Source: Alkaliphilus flagellatus (GTDB lineage: Bacteria; Bacillota; Clostridia; Peptostreptococcales; Natronincolaceae). Taken from it: a stretch of 64,000 nucleotides of DNA. Position 1 is the first letter of the stretch, and every line of letters begins with the position of its first letter. Location of the stretch: positions 186,001 through 250,000 of the forward strand of contig NZ_JAHLQK010000006.1 in the NCBI RefSeq assembly GCF_018919215.1. Direction: 5' to 3'. A program made the translations under genes and the position numbers. This document shows positions 10,301-18,997 of this stretch, piece by piece. Under the pieces are notes generated by a model that ran no database searches, had not been told where the DNA came from, and saw only the letters and a list, made by a program, of their open reading frames with translations.

Positions 10301-13300
10301 ATCTATAGTAAAAACACCTATGATCAAGAAGGTAGGGTAATATTACAAGAACTAAGTAATGGAGATACCTACAAAGTAACCTATGACACAACAAACCGAA
10401 GAAACATATTTGAATATGGCAATAGCAAAAAAATAGAAGTCTACCATTATGATGAAAACTATATGTTAACCCAAATAGACTATGAAGACGGAAGTAATAA
10501 ACAATATAAGTACGATGAATATAAAAATAGAAACTACGTAAAAAACAGATTAGGCTATATTACAGAAAGTATATACAGCCCTTATGGATACATATTACAA
10601 GAAAAACTACCAAATGGTTGCTTAACAACCTATAAATATGATGAAAACCATCAATTAATACAAAAAAAAGATAATGGAGAAAGAGAAAGTCTCTATAGCT
10701 ACGATACAAAAGGAAACCTAATAGAAGAAAAACATAAAATAACCACAGGGAAATGGCAAAAATACAGCTATAAGTATGACAATAGGGGAAGACTGCTGGA
10801 AACAGAAGATAGCTTGAAATCAGTCACTAGTTATAGCTACCAAGAAGACCAAAAAGGGCCAAGTAGCGTCAAAAGTCCATTAGGGGACTATACTTATTAT
10901 CAATATGACAAAGTAGGTCGAAGAATGAGTATAGAAAACCAAAACGGAATTATAGAATTTACTTATAATAACCTAAACTACATCACTCAAGAAAAAGATC
11001 CACAAGGCCATACAACCCATAGAATTTATGACAGAATGGGGAACCTAATCTCCTACTATTCAGCAAAAGCCTGGGCAAACAAAGAAAGAGGATATACCTA
11101 TAAATATGATTTCCTAGACCGACTAGTAGAAGTTATAGACCCATTAGAAAACCATTTTAAACAAATAGTAGATACAGAAGGAAATATTACAAAAGCTATT
11201 CATCCCAATAGCTATAGCCACTATACAAGAGAAGGAGAAGGAACAGAATATATCTATAACCATGACAATTACTGCATTAAAAAAATAAACATAGACGGAG
11301 GAATAGAACGCTTCTACTATGACAGCGAAGGAAATCTAATAAAACACATACTACCAGAATATTACGATCCAAACAAAGACGATGGCATAGGCTACAGTTA
11401 TCGCTACAACCCAATGAACCAATTGACACAAATTATTACACCAGAAGGTACACTAGAAAAAACCTATACCTACGACTATTACGGTAACATCATACAAGAA
11501 ACTGATGCTGAAGGTTTTAGCATCCTTTACCAATACGACCTAAAAGGAAACCTGACAGAAAAAAGAGAACCAATCAAAAAAGAAGGAGAAAAAATCCAAT
11601 ACAAACTAACCGTCTATGAATATGACACAGAAGGCAATAAAATAGCAGAAAGATATGCAAAAGACTACGTAGAAGAAAAAAATTACCCAGTAAGCTACCA
11701 TAGCCTAACCTTTTACTACGATAAAAACCATCGACTGATCCAGGTAAAAGATGACTACGGAGCAGAAATTAATTATAGGTACAATAGCCTAGGACAAAAA
11801 ACTTACGAAGAAAGAAAAATAAATCAGCAAAGCCACCAATGCATACATTACATCTACAATAAATCGGGCTGGCTTATAGAGAAAAAAGAAGAAGTAGACA
11901 GTAGCATATTAGGAGAAAAAGAAAGAAGAGGCCTATGGGCAATTACAAAATATCAATACGACCCAAATGGCAATATAACAGAAGTTGAAACACCAAGAGG
12001 CTATAAAATAAAAAGAAAATATGATCTTTGTGATAGACTTATAGAAGAAGAAATTATAGATAAAGAAAACGGAATCAATCGAATCACTAGCTATACCTAT
12101 GATGCAGTAGGAAACATTATTAAAGTAATAGAGAAGGCAAAAGGTCAGGAAGATACAGAATATGGTTATACTTACGACTTAAAAGACAGATTGACCCATA
12201 TAAAAACACCAGAAGGAGGAACAATAAGATATAAATACGACAAAAATGATCGACTCATAAAAGAAATATTACCAGAAAACTATAACCCAGAAACCGACGA
12301 TGGTCTAGGAACAAGCTATACCTATAATTATAAAAGATCAGTAGAAACCATAACCAATAGTCTAGGAGAAAAAACACAACAAAATATCTATGACCCAGTA
12401 GGAAACCTAAAGACACAAAAAGATGCTCTAGGAAATCCAATCAACTACACCTATACTCCAGACAACCAAATACAGTATATTACCAGTAGTCAAGAAGAAA
12501 AACCATTACAAAGCTACGACTATAATGCGAGAGGACAAATTATAGGAGTAAAAGATGGAAACCAACAACAAACCCAATATAAAGTAGATGGATGGGGAAG
12601 AATTACAGAAATAACAGGAGCAGATGGAAGTATAGAAAAATACACCTACGATTACGCTGGCAATATAACCAGCACAACGGATGGCAATGGCAACACGATT
12701 ACCTACCGTTACAACAGCTATAATAAAGTAAGCGAAGTTATAGATCAAGAAGGAAAAAGCGAATATTACTACTATGATGAAGAAAAAAGACTAAAAATCC
12801 ATATAGACCGTAACGGAAATAGAAAAGAAATTAGCTACAACATAGATGGTAACATAACAGAAGAAAAAATTGCAGATAAAAAAGAGAAAAGCATCATTAG
12901 AAGAACCTATACTTACGACAGTAAAGGAAGACTAGAAACAGCGAAAACAGGAGGCTTTGCCTACAAATATACTTATACCATTGAAGGTAGATTACAAAGC
13001 AAATCCACCTGTGGAAAAAAACTAATAGAATACACCTATAATAAAAATGGACAAATTGCTACAATAAAAGATATAACAGGAAAAACAACAAAATATATTT
13101 ACGATCAAAATAACAGACTAAAACAAATACTAGACGAGAAAAATAACATAATAGCCCACTACAGCTACACAGCCCGTGGGGAAATAGAAAACATCACCTA
13201 CAAAAACGGCTTAAAGACTAAATACAGCTATGATAAGTACTACAACATAAGTCGAATATTAACAAAAACAAGCACAGGAGAAGACCTAATAGACCAGAGC

Positions 13301-14632
13301 TACAAATATGACCAAAACGGCAACCGGCTAGAAAAAATAGGCCCAAAATACCAAGTGCAATACAGTTACGACCCATTAAACCGACTAAAAGAAGCCAGCT
13401 ATAACGGAAGAAAAGAAAGCTATACTTACGATAAGGCGGGTAACAGAATAAGTAAAACAATGGAAAAAGAAACAGAAAAATACACTTATAATAGTAAAAA
13501 TCAGATAATACAATGGCATCAAGCCTCAGGAACTACTACCTTTACATACGATGACCAAGGGAATATAATAGAAGAAAAAGGACCAAAAGGAACAACAACA
13601 TATGGATACAACCCATTAAATCAACAAACAAAAGTAATAACCCATCAAGGTCATATACAAGTTAATCGATACGATGCAGAAGGCCTAAGGGCAGAAATAG
13701 AAGAGAATGAAAGGTTAACGAAGTTCATCTTTCATAAAGAAAATGTTGTAGTAGAAACAGATAAAGAAGATAATGTTGTAGCAAGGTTAATTAGGGGATA
13801 TGAGGTAGTAGCAAGTGATCTTACCAATGTTTTGGAAGAAAACAAAATAGAGAAAAACACCTCAGAAAAATGCAAAATGAATTACTACTACTATAGTCAA
13901 GATGAACAAGGAAGTACCCTGTATATAACCAATGAAGAGCAGGTAATTGAAAATGCCTATACCTACGATGCATTTGGAAATATACTAACAAAACAAGAAA
14001 ATATACATAACCGAATAACCTATACAGGACAACAGTACGATGCTATTACTCAGCAATATTACCTAAGAGCAAGATACTACAACCCAATTATAGGAAGATT
14101 TACCCAAGAAGACGTCTATAGAGGAGACGGACTAAACCTGTATGCCTATTGTGCTAACAACCCAGTTAATTATTATGATCCTAGTGGGTATGAAAAACTT
14201 AAGGGAGGGATATGTGACCCAAAAGAGCAGACTATGTCTAATCCTGCGAATGATAGTAATAAGGATTCGGGAGGCGCTGTTAAGGGTGGGGACGAAACAC
14301 TTAATCCAAAGGATATCCACTTTATGCAGAGCTCTATAAAGAATCAGACAGGAAGTCATACTGTTTTAGATAATATTGATGCATTGAAAAATGGCACCCT
14401 TAAGCCTGAAGATCTCCCTACAATCAAGGTGTGGAAAGATGAAACTGGAAAAATATGGACATTAGATCATAGGCGACTTGCAGGTTTTAAAGGAGCTGAA
14501 TTGGATAATATTCCTGTTCAATGGGCAACTCCGCAAGAAGTTGCTGACCAAATGTGGAAGATGACTACTAAAAATGGTGGAACATCAATCAAATTAAAAT
14601 TGGGTAATGGACAAAGTACTACAATAAAATAA
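7382..14632 (+). CDS. VgrG-Rhs fusion polymorphic toxin with C-terminal ParB-like toxin domain
   Basis: 2416 residues. Residues 1-430 form a VgrG-type head (YEETDWTFLRR near 155; OB-fold SSWYCMPEEGSKVHIYFP near 325; beta repeats). Residues about 540-575 and 620-640 are hydrophobic and could insert in a membrane. At about 764, DPIDTATGSLIVTSTDF begins the Rhs N-cap (DUF6531-like), followed by dozens of YD repeats (about 830-2170) that build the hollow shell. The core ends with RARYYNPIIGRFTQED ... YAYCANNPVNYYDPSGY (about 2230-2268), where Rhs proteins cleave off the toxin. The variable tip (2270-2416) contains IKVWKDETGKIWTLDHRRLA near 2350-2369, a ParB/Srx-like nuclease pattern. A spike head and Rhs cage in one chain are unusual in Gram-positives. 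The next gene is the probable immunity. Confidence 0.85.
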   Translation: MQLPYRGLKIELPIEALQIEYFSLQEALNEHARLVLHLLIEEEKISKVTEEIDEKTCITVYEPHRETKKDIPIFKGKVINIEMMEKGQLNHLVLECISYTYEWDLEKKSRTFCDLDLTYKQVIENILGDYSKGDFQDTITKNKKIPHFLLQYEETDWTFLRRLATHFETFLLSDPTENYGRVYFGFPRLQYQTELNQQDYTITKDLEKYYFFNKLETYFPQEAITWNIQTPKRLYIGEEVLFKKIDTQVTKVTLNTERDELVYRYELSRLKGVRTPYQNNPNIYGMSIPAMVKERKGNCIRVHFAIDPVYESKPQNQYFTYAIESSSWYCMPEEGSKVHIYFPGHNEKEAIAVHAIRSTDSDGKYTEKSQNPDNKSFSNVTGSEMQLTPSTISFAADEAKKISVTLDQNGNIDLLGKTLSFKSDKSITIGEREAPPDPKLPHVRPKTINIAAKERLTLVREEDNSQGFTLEEDNLVMATFLKKEATDKKPSVPSSDTFDQSANDNELIKQHNAMAKKGLEDKRDKALGSIKKGLASIAKVAAVGVLVAATGGLAAGPIATVLLVGGATAKVAMSASDIIEGVQDYNKSQSGDLTKSWNPVRDELFGGNEELYRAFQEGVDLVFGIVSSVVLTGNMANLGQAANCGQIKKAGIQLLIRSKDMIIDDLIHDGKIDIKKLGFNLTFSYLSGKVTSGVSQNLTGKIFDKVPELLDSKIGRKATKIVTETGVDTAMEWGMSLLTGSEFDLGKSLKTNAFANFLAEVVGDPIDTATGSLIVTSTDFIMADIQKQFTIERRYNSIDNDVGILGRGWSFNYDSRIFRDEEKVHLHSVTGHMLCFERVAGEWQNIEGEKTRFNLKQETVPYQWILEDCHTRQKYIYNQTGKLSTIVNKNGQKTILSYNGEKLAKIKTSLGYELTFTFKDNKLIQITDDIGRTIQYKYEGELLTHVVHVDTGITQYTYSEEGYIETIKDQNGTIYSKNTYDQEGRVILQELSNGDTYKVTYDTTNRRNIFEYGNSKKIEVYHYDENYMLTQIDYEDGSNKQYKYDEYKNRNYVKNRLGYITESIYSPYGYILQEKLPNGCLTTYKYDENHQLIQKKDNGERESLYSYDTKGNLIEEKHKITTGKWQKYSYKYDNRGRLLETEDSLKSVTSYSYQEDQKGPSSVKSPLGDYTYYQYDKVGRRMSIENQNGIIEFTYNNLNYITQEKDPQGHTTHRIYDRMGNLISYYSAKAWANKERGYTYKYDFLDRLVEVIDPLENHFKQIVDTEGNITKAIHPNSYSHYTREGEGTEYIYNHDNYCIKKINIDGGIERFYYDSEGNLIKHILPEYYDPNKDDGIGYSYRYNPMNQLTQIITPEGTLEKTYTYDYYGNIIQETDAEGFSILYQYDLKGNLTEKREPIKKEGEKIQYKLTVYEYDTEGNKIAERYAKDYVEEKNYPVSYHSLTFYYDKNHRLIQVKDDYGAEINYRYNSLGQKTYEERKINQQSHQCIHYIYNKSGWLIEKKEEVDSSILGEKERRGLWAITKYQYDPNGNITEVETPRGYKIKRKYDLCDRLIEEEIIDKENGINRITSYTYDAVGNIIKVIEKAKGQEDTEYGYTYDLKDRLTHIKTPEGGTIRYKYDKNDRLIKEILPENYNPETDDGLGTSYTYNYKRSVETITNSLGEKTQQNIYDPVGNLKTQKDALGNPINYTYTPDNQIQYITSSQEEKPLQSYDYNARGQIIGVKDGNQQQTQYKVDGWGRITEITGADGSIEKYTYDYAGNITSTTDGNGNTITYRYNSYNKVSEVIDQEGKSEYYYYDEEKRLKIHIDRNGNRKEISYNIDGNITEEKIADKKEKSIIRRTYTYDSKGRLETAKTGGFAYKYTYTIEGRLQSKSTCGKKLIEYTYNKNGQIATIKDITGKTTKYIYDQNNRLKQILDEKNNIIAHYSYTARGEIENITYKNGLKTKYSYDKYYNISRILTKTSTGEDLIDQSYKYDQNGNRLEKIGPKYQVQYSYDPLNRLKEASYNGRKESYTYDKAGNRISKTMEKETEKYTYNSKNQIIQWHQASGTTTFTYDDQGNIIEEKGPKGTTTYGYNPLNQQTKVITHQGHIQVNRYDAEGLRAEIEENERLTKFIFHKENVVVETDKEDNVVARLIRGYEVVASDLTNVLEENKIEKNTSEKCKMNYYYYSQDEQGSTLYITNEEQVIENAYTYDAFGNILTKQENIHNRITYTGQQYDAITQQYYLRARYYNPIIGRFTQEDVYRGDGLNLYAYCANNPVNYYDPSGYEKLKGGICDPKEQTMSNPANDSNKDSGGAVKGGDETLNPKDIHFMQSSIKNQTGSHTVLDNIDALKNGTLKPEDLPTIKVWKDETGKIWTLDHRRLAGFKGAELDNIPVQWATPQEVADQMWKMTTKNGGTSIKLKLGNGQSTTIK

Positions 14633-14649
14633 ACTTTGGAGGATAGAAG

Positions 14650-14898
14650 ATGAATGAGATTTTGAAGAATGTCAAAAATAAAGAGGATTTTATTGAATTT
14701 ATCAACGTGCTTCTAAAAGATATTAACGAGAATCCAGATGATTGGGAAGATAAACATGTCTTTTCGTATCTTGAATCAATACAATCATGGGTTGAAGATA
14801 TGGAAGGTTATTATAGCAACACAAAACAGGAGATTCCTAAAGATATCAACTGGAATTTTATTGCCACATTGCTCTACGTTGGGAAAATATACGAGTAA
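14650..14898 (+). CDS. Probable immunity protein, DUF7660-like
   Basis: 82 residues, TTTGGAGGA ribosome site 8 bases before ATG and 17 bp after the toxin gene. The acidic small protein has the pattern KNKEDFIEFINVLLKDIN ... SYLESIQSWVEDMEGYY ... WNFIATLLYVGKIYE, which matches DUF7660-type proteins that often follow Rhs or other toxins. Size, acidity and position fit an immunity protein that binds the ParB-like tip. Pairing with the toxin is inferred from position. Confidence 0.6.
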   Translation: MNEILKNVKNKEDFIEFINVLLKDINENPDDWEDKHVFSYLESIQSWVEDMEGYYSNTKQEIPKDINWNFIATLLYVGKIYE

Positions 14899-15189
14899 CA
14901 TCTGCTTGTAGCTACCCAAATAGCACCTATTGGGGATGTGGTGAAGATGGAACAGGAAAAAATATGTTGGGAAAAATATTAATGAAGACTAGAGAACTTT
15001 TACATAAAAATCAATAGTATCTTTAATAAAAGTTAAAATACTTAGTGCAATGAAGTAGACAAATTAAATACAAAATTATATAACAGTTTTTTGGGGTTGA
15101 TTAATTTTGTTAGGCTGTATGTTAAAATTTTGAGGATAAGTAAACTCATAATATTAATAATGCAGTGAATAGGGTGTGCGGGGAGAAGT

Positions 15190-15339
15190 GTGGTAGATAA
15201 AATTTAAAAAGTAATTTAAAATTGATGAAACTAAAAATACTTTTTAAAAGATATTTACCACCTTAGCCACTTTTGACACTAATTTAAAAGAAAATATAGG
15301 TTTAACTGAAATCTCAATACTACAGCAGTGTTGAGATTT
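15190..15339 (+). other. Structured intergenic element, copy A
   Basis: Nothing coding is seen between 14899 and 15547 apart from very short frames. Within it lie two hairpins. The first pairs 15190-15213 with 15238-15261 (24-nt arms, about 20 matches, 24-nt loop). The second is a 13-bp stem, AAATCTCAATACT (15309-15321) with AGTGTTGAGATTT (15327-15339). A related copy at 17099-17242 keeps both hairpins, and in the second stem two base pairs differ by paired changes. It is followed by TTTTGTGTTTTAATAGGAGG, so it could be a terminator or leader, but the extended conservation suggests more. Confidence 0.6.
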
Positions 15340-15547
15340 TGTGTTTTAATAGGAGGTATAAAAGGATTGAAATATTTTTTAATAGATATTGTATTAAGAT
15401 ACATAGGTTTTGAAAGATATAGATTATAGTTAACAACAACTCCATATTTTATTGGACAATAAATTGTGAGATAATGTTTCTATCCTCCTATATCCCGAAG
15501 GGAGAGAACAACGTAGAAACCTTCAGTGTAAAAAACTAATAAAACTG

Positions 15548-16222
15548 AACTAAACTCAAGAAACAACAATTTTTACATACAACGACCAAGGGGATATAAT
15601 AGAAGAAAAAGGACCAAAAGGAACAACAACATATGAATATAGCCCATTAAATCAACAAACAAAGGTAATAACCCATCAAAGAAATATACAAGTTAATCGA
15701 TATGATGCATAAGGACTAAGAGCAAAAATAGAAGAAAATGAAAGATTAACTAAATTCATCTTCCTTAAAGAAAATGTTCTAGTAGAGACAGATAAAGAAG
15801 ATAATGTTATAGCAAGGCTGATTAGGAGATATGAGGTAGTAGCAAGTGATCTATCTATCAACCCTTCAGAGGAAAATAAAACAAATCACTATTATTATAG
15901 TCAAGATGAACAAGGAAGTACCCTGTATATAACCGATGAAAACCAAACAATAGAAAATGCCTATACCTATGATGCATTTGGAAATGTACTAACAAAACAA
16001 GAAAATATACATAACCGAATAACCTATACAGGACAACAGTACGATGCTATTACTCAGCAATACTACCTAAGAGCAAGATATTACAACCCAATTATAGGAA
16101 GATTTACCCAAGAAGACGTCTATAGAGGAGATGGACTAAATCTATATGCCTATTGTGCTAACAATCCAGTTAATTATTATGATCCTAGTGGATATAACGG
16201 ATGTGAGTAAAAAGAGCAGCTG
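15548..16222 (+). pseudogene. Displaced Rhs core tip 1 (orphan), two in-frame stops
   Basis: The DNA closely repeats the 3' part of the VgrG-Rhs gene (about 13530-14190), from the last YD repeats through YDAITQQYYLRARYYNPI to NPVNYYDPSGY. There is no start or ribosome site. Two in-frame stops break it: TAA at 15710-15712, where the intact gene has GAA, and TAA at 16208-16210 just after DPSGY. The frame then continues into the toxin ORF at 16223. This is the usual 'orphan tip' arrangement, a silent cassette that can replace the active tip by recombination through the shared core. Confidence 0.85.
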
Positions 16223-16600
16223 ATGGATAGTGCTGGGAATGATAGTAATGTACAAAATGAGGGGACGGATGAAGCTAAATATCAAGTCGGTGCATATGAA
16301 GATATTAGAGGAGTAGAAGGTCTTGATGCACATCATGTAGGTCAAAAAGCGGCAATGAAAAATTTAGTTGAAGACTATGACCCTATGACTGCACCAGCGA
16401 TAAACGTTCCTAAAGTAGGACATACAATCAAAGGAGAAAATGGTATAGTATCAAGAAGTACAAAAGGAATAACTAGTGCAAGACAATTACTTGCAAGAGA
16501 TATAAAAGAATTAAGGAGGGTTTATCCAGATATTCCAAACTCAAAATTACAAGAGTTAATTGAAATGAATAAAAAATTGTATCCGGAAATGAGGAAGTAA
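16223..16600 (+). CDS. Orphan Rhs toxin tip, HNH-like nuclease
   Basis: 125 residues in frame with the orphan Rhs core but after a stop, and with no good ribosome site, so it is probably silent unless recombined onto an active Rhs gene. The motif LDAHHVGQKAAMKNLVEDYD, then APAINVPKVGH (about residues 34-68), has the paired His, 'PAI' and late His arrangement of HNH/beta-beta-alpha-metal toxin nucleases. A helical C-terminus follows (TSARQLLARDIKEL). The first 30 residues correspond to the linker after DPSGY in the main protein but differ in sequence. Confidence 0.6.
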   Translation: MDSAGNDSNVQNEGTDEAKYQVGAYEDIRGVEGLDAHHVGQKAAMKNLVEDYDPMTAPAINVPKVGHTIKGENGIVSRSTKGITSARQLLARDIKELRRVYPDIPNSKLQELIEMNKKLYPEMRK

Positions 16601-16601
16601 A

Positions 16602-16946
16602 ATGAATGAAATTTTTATCAAAAGTATTTATAAAAGTGTAGTAGAAGAAAATAAAAAGCTATATAAAAATTTATTTGATAACACCAACATAGATAAGGCA
16701 AGTGATGAATATTGGAAACAATCATTAAAATTTTATAATAGTTTATCAGAAGAAAATAAAGAGGTTTTGATTAATATTATTGAGCAAACAATGATAGATA
16801 CAATCTCAAATATACTAGGTATAATTGATGGAAGTAGTACACTTAATGGATGTGCTGTTGAGCCAAAATTATTTTTAGATGATAATGATACTGATAGTGA
16901 GTTACAAGATTTATTTTTAGAATATGTAGAAGAGATTAAAGAATAA
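16602..16946 (+). CDS. Probable immunity protein for the orphan HNH tip
   Basis: 114 residues, acidic and helical, starting 1 base after the toxin stop, with GAGGAAG as ribosome site. No family is recognised. Its position directly behind a variable tip and its small acidic character are those of immunity proteins. Unlike the toxin ORF it has its own ribosome site, so it may be expressed and protect against the same toxin from siblings. Confidence 0.5.
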   Translation: MNEIFIKSIYKSVVEENKKLYKNLFDNTNIDKASDEYWKQSLKFYNSLSEENKEVLINIIEQTMIDTISNILGIIDGSSTLNGCAVEPKLFLDDNDTDSELQDLFLEYVEEIKE

Positions 16947-17098
16947 GATATATTAAATTAAAGTAGATGCAAAATAAATAAAAAATATACTGCAAAAAAC
17001 TATATGTTGAAAGATACTAATAAAATCAATAAAAGTAGCAGTAAGATACAATGCATAATCTAAATAATGTAGTGAGTAGGGGGCAAGGGGAGGAAGAT

Positions 17099-17242
17099 TG
17101 GTAGATAAATTTAAAAAGTAAATCAATGTTGATTAAACTAAAAATATTTTTAAAAAAACTATCTACATTATCCCCTTTCCCTTAAATTAAAAGAAAATAT
17201 CGTTGTAACTGAAATATCGATACTGCAATAGTGTCGATATTT
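17099..17242 (+). other. Structured intergenic element, copy B
   Basis: A diverged copy of the 15190-15339 element, also located between an immunity gene and an Rhs tip remnant. The first long hairpin spans about 17099-17167. The second stem is AAATATCGATACT (17212-17224) with AGTGTCGATATTT (17230-17242), again 13 bp with a 5-nt loop and the same T-G wobble. Compared with copy A, one C-G pair has become A-T and one A-T pair has become G-C, so pairing is preserved while sequence changed. Flanking bases on both sides are also similar (about 200 bp overall). Confidence 0.6.
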
Positions 17243-17895
17243 TCTGTTTTAATAGAAGAGGATATGGAATTAAAACTTTTTAGTAGTTCAACAGATACAA
17301 GTATCTGATAAAGAAAATCCTAACTAATCAATACTAATACCCTTAGGAGCAAGTAAAATAAGGATAAAAGGGATGTGTAACTTGATAAGCTATGAATACC
17401 TAGGCTCAATAATTCGACTTAAAATTTAATGGAATTCATAATAATATATGTGTAAGGTAAAATCTTAGAAATAGATAAATAAATTTATAAATAAAAAGGA
17501 TGTAAAAAGTGGAACGTATAAATAAGATAGCTGAGTAGAGAAAAAAGGAAAGAGGAAAAAGTTTACAGGGATAGGGAGCATAAGGCTGATAAGAAAAATA
17601 AAAGATTGAAATAGATAATAAATCTATTTCAGTAAAATAAATATTATTACAACATTAAACTAATCAAGATAGATAACAAATATATCAGTAATAGATGTAA
17701 CTGTAAATAAAAATACTCAAAAAATAACAAGAATACTTCATAAAGAGAAAATCTCATATATTGAAGATAAGAATGTACCAATTAGAAATACGCTAAAAAT
17801 ATATACAGATTAAAAGAAGTAGTTGACATTGTAATACTTGAATATCAATAGAAATTTTAGATAGATATAACATAATAGATAAGCAATCAAAGAAG
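17243..17895 (+). other. Gap with no recognisable gene
   Basis: About 650 bp of very AT-rich sequence with many stops in all frames. A 14-codon frame starts at the ATG at 17266, and nothing longer is credible. It is probably decayed DNA between element B and the second displaced Rhs tip. Confidence 0.5.
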
Positions 17896-18321
17896 ATAAC
17901 AGCTACACCAGAAGAAAAGAAAGCTTTACTTATAACAAAACGGCAACCAACTAACCAAAACAACAGAAAAAGAAATAGAAAAATATATTTACAACAGCAA
18001 AAATCAGATAATACAATTGTACCAAACCTAAGGAACAACAACCTTTACATACGATGCCCAAGGGAATATAATAGAACAAAAAGGGCCAAAAAGAACAACA
18101 ACGTATGAATATAACCCATTAAATCAACAAACAAAAGTAATAACCCATCAAAGTCATATACAAGTTAACCGATACGATGCAGAAGGCTTAAGAGCAGAAA
18201 TAGAAGAAAATGAACGCTTAACTAAATTTATATTCCACAAAGAAAATATTCTAGTAGAGACCGACCAAGAAGACAATGTTATAACAAGACTAATTAGAGG
18301 ATATGAAGTAGTAGCAAGCGA
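17896..18321 (+). pseudogene. Displaced Rhs core tip 2, degenerate and truncated
   Basis: About 425 bp are similar to the main Rhs gene at about 13390-13820 (for example ACATACGATG and the stretch encoding INRYDAEGLRAEIEEN). The reading frame shifts several times before 18040, and stops are present. Homology ends abruptly near 18321, after the codons for GYEVVASD, where the minus-strand Cys-rich KTR fragment begins. The toxin tip that should follow is missing, presumably lost when the adjoining block arrived. Confidence 0.8.
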
Positions 18322-18453
18322 TCGTACTGTGATTATGGTTTCCTGCTTGCACTTCGGACAAAATAGAGGAAAGTTTTCAAGTATTGTATCTTCTCGAATT
18401 TTCAACTGCGTCTTATTTTGACAAACTGGACACATTACCCATTCATCAGTCAT
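18322..18453 (-). pseudogene. Truncated Cys-rich KTR protein
   Basis: About 43 codons from the ATG at 18453 read MTDEWVMCPVCQNKTQLKIR, then EDTILENFPLFCPKCKQET. This is the Cys_rich_KTR family: two CPxC zinc knuckles and a central K/R-T-(K)-x-x-I-R-E motif, common as small genes of Gram-positive conjugative elements. After IITV the frame runs into antisense Rhs DNA, so the 3' end was lost at the junction near 18322. It sits 25 bp downstream of the DUF998-like gene and was probably in its operon. Confidence 0.75.
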
Positions 18454-18478
18454 CAGTCATAGAGCCACCTCATTTCAC

Positions 18479-18997
18479 TTAAATTAACTGTCTGATAGAT
18501 AATACTGTAAATGGGAGATACACAAATAGCAGGCATAGTCTTTGCCATATTCCCTCGTTTTCTATAAACGCACCTAAAAATCTTGTTTTATCGGCCATTA
18601 TAAAGAGGGCAAAACTTCTTACCGCAAGGAAAAAGCATAATAACGCAATTACAGCAAATGTTACATCACGCATCTTAAACAGCATACAAGAAAGAATGAG
18701 CGGCGCAAAAAGCAAAACAAAAAAGCCAATTACAGAGCCATAGCCATGAATTTTTTCCGGCATTGTCATTAATTTTTTTGTTATTCCAACAGAAAATAAT
18801 CCAGACAAAATACATGCACCAATGGCATAAACTGCGAGTGATACTGTTAAACAGATAGCAAGTGTTTTCGATATAGGGGCAAATAGTATATATAGGTTTA
18901 CAGCACTAAGTAAAAATAAAATCCCCGCTAACACAAGCCAAATATTATAGATAATGTGTAGAGGATAATTCTTATTACCTAATAGGCTCATTACCAT
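18479..18997 (-). CDS. DUF998-like integral membrane protein
   Basis: 172 residues with six likely membrane helices (for example IIYNIWLVLAGILFLLSAVN and VIGFFVLLFAPLILSCMLF). The start MVMSLLGNKNYPLHIIYNIW and overall size match small DUF998-type membrane proteins often found next to TetR regulators on mobile DNA. It is divergent from the TetR gene at 19180, with a shared 182-bp region that contains two TetR-type operators, so it is likely controlled by that repressor. Transport or stress function is not known. Confidence 0.6.
   Translation of the reverse strand: MVMSLLGNKNYPLHIIYNIWLVLAGILFLLSAVNLYILFAPISKTLAICLTVSLAVYAIGACILSGLFSVGITKKLMTMPEKIHGYGSVIGFFVLLFAPLILSCMLFKMRDVTFAVIALLCFFLAVRSFALFIMADKTRFLGAFIENEGIWQRLCLLFVYLPFTVLSIRQLI

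Noticed and set aside
9800-14100. Tandem repeats in the Rhs gene that might look like a repeat array
   Set aside because: They are the YD coding repeats of one long reading frame, of variable length and sequence, not CRISPR or DNA repeats.
17793-18041. Minus-strand 82-codon frame in the degenerate Rhs area
   Set aside because: It is the complement of decayed Rhs coding DNA, with a low-complexity hydrophobic translation and no ribosome site.
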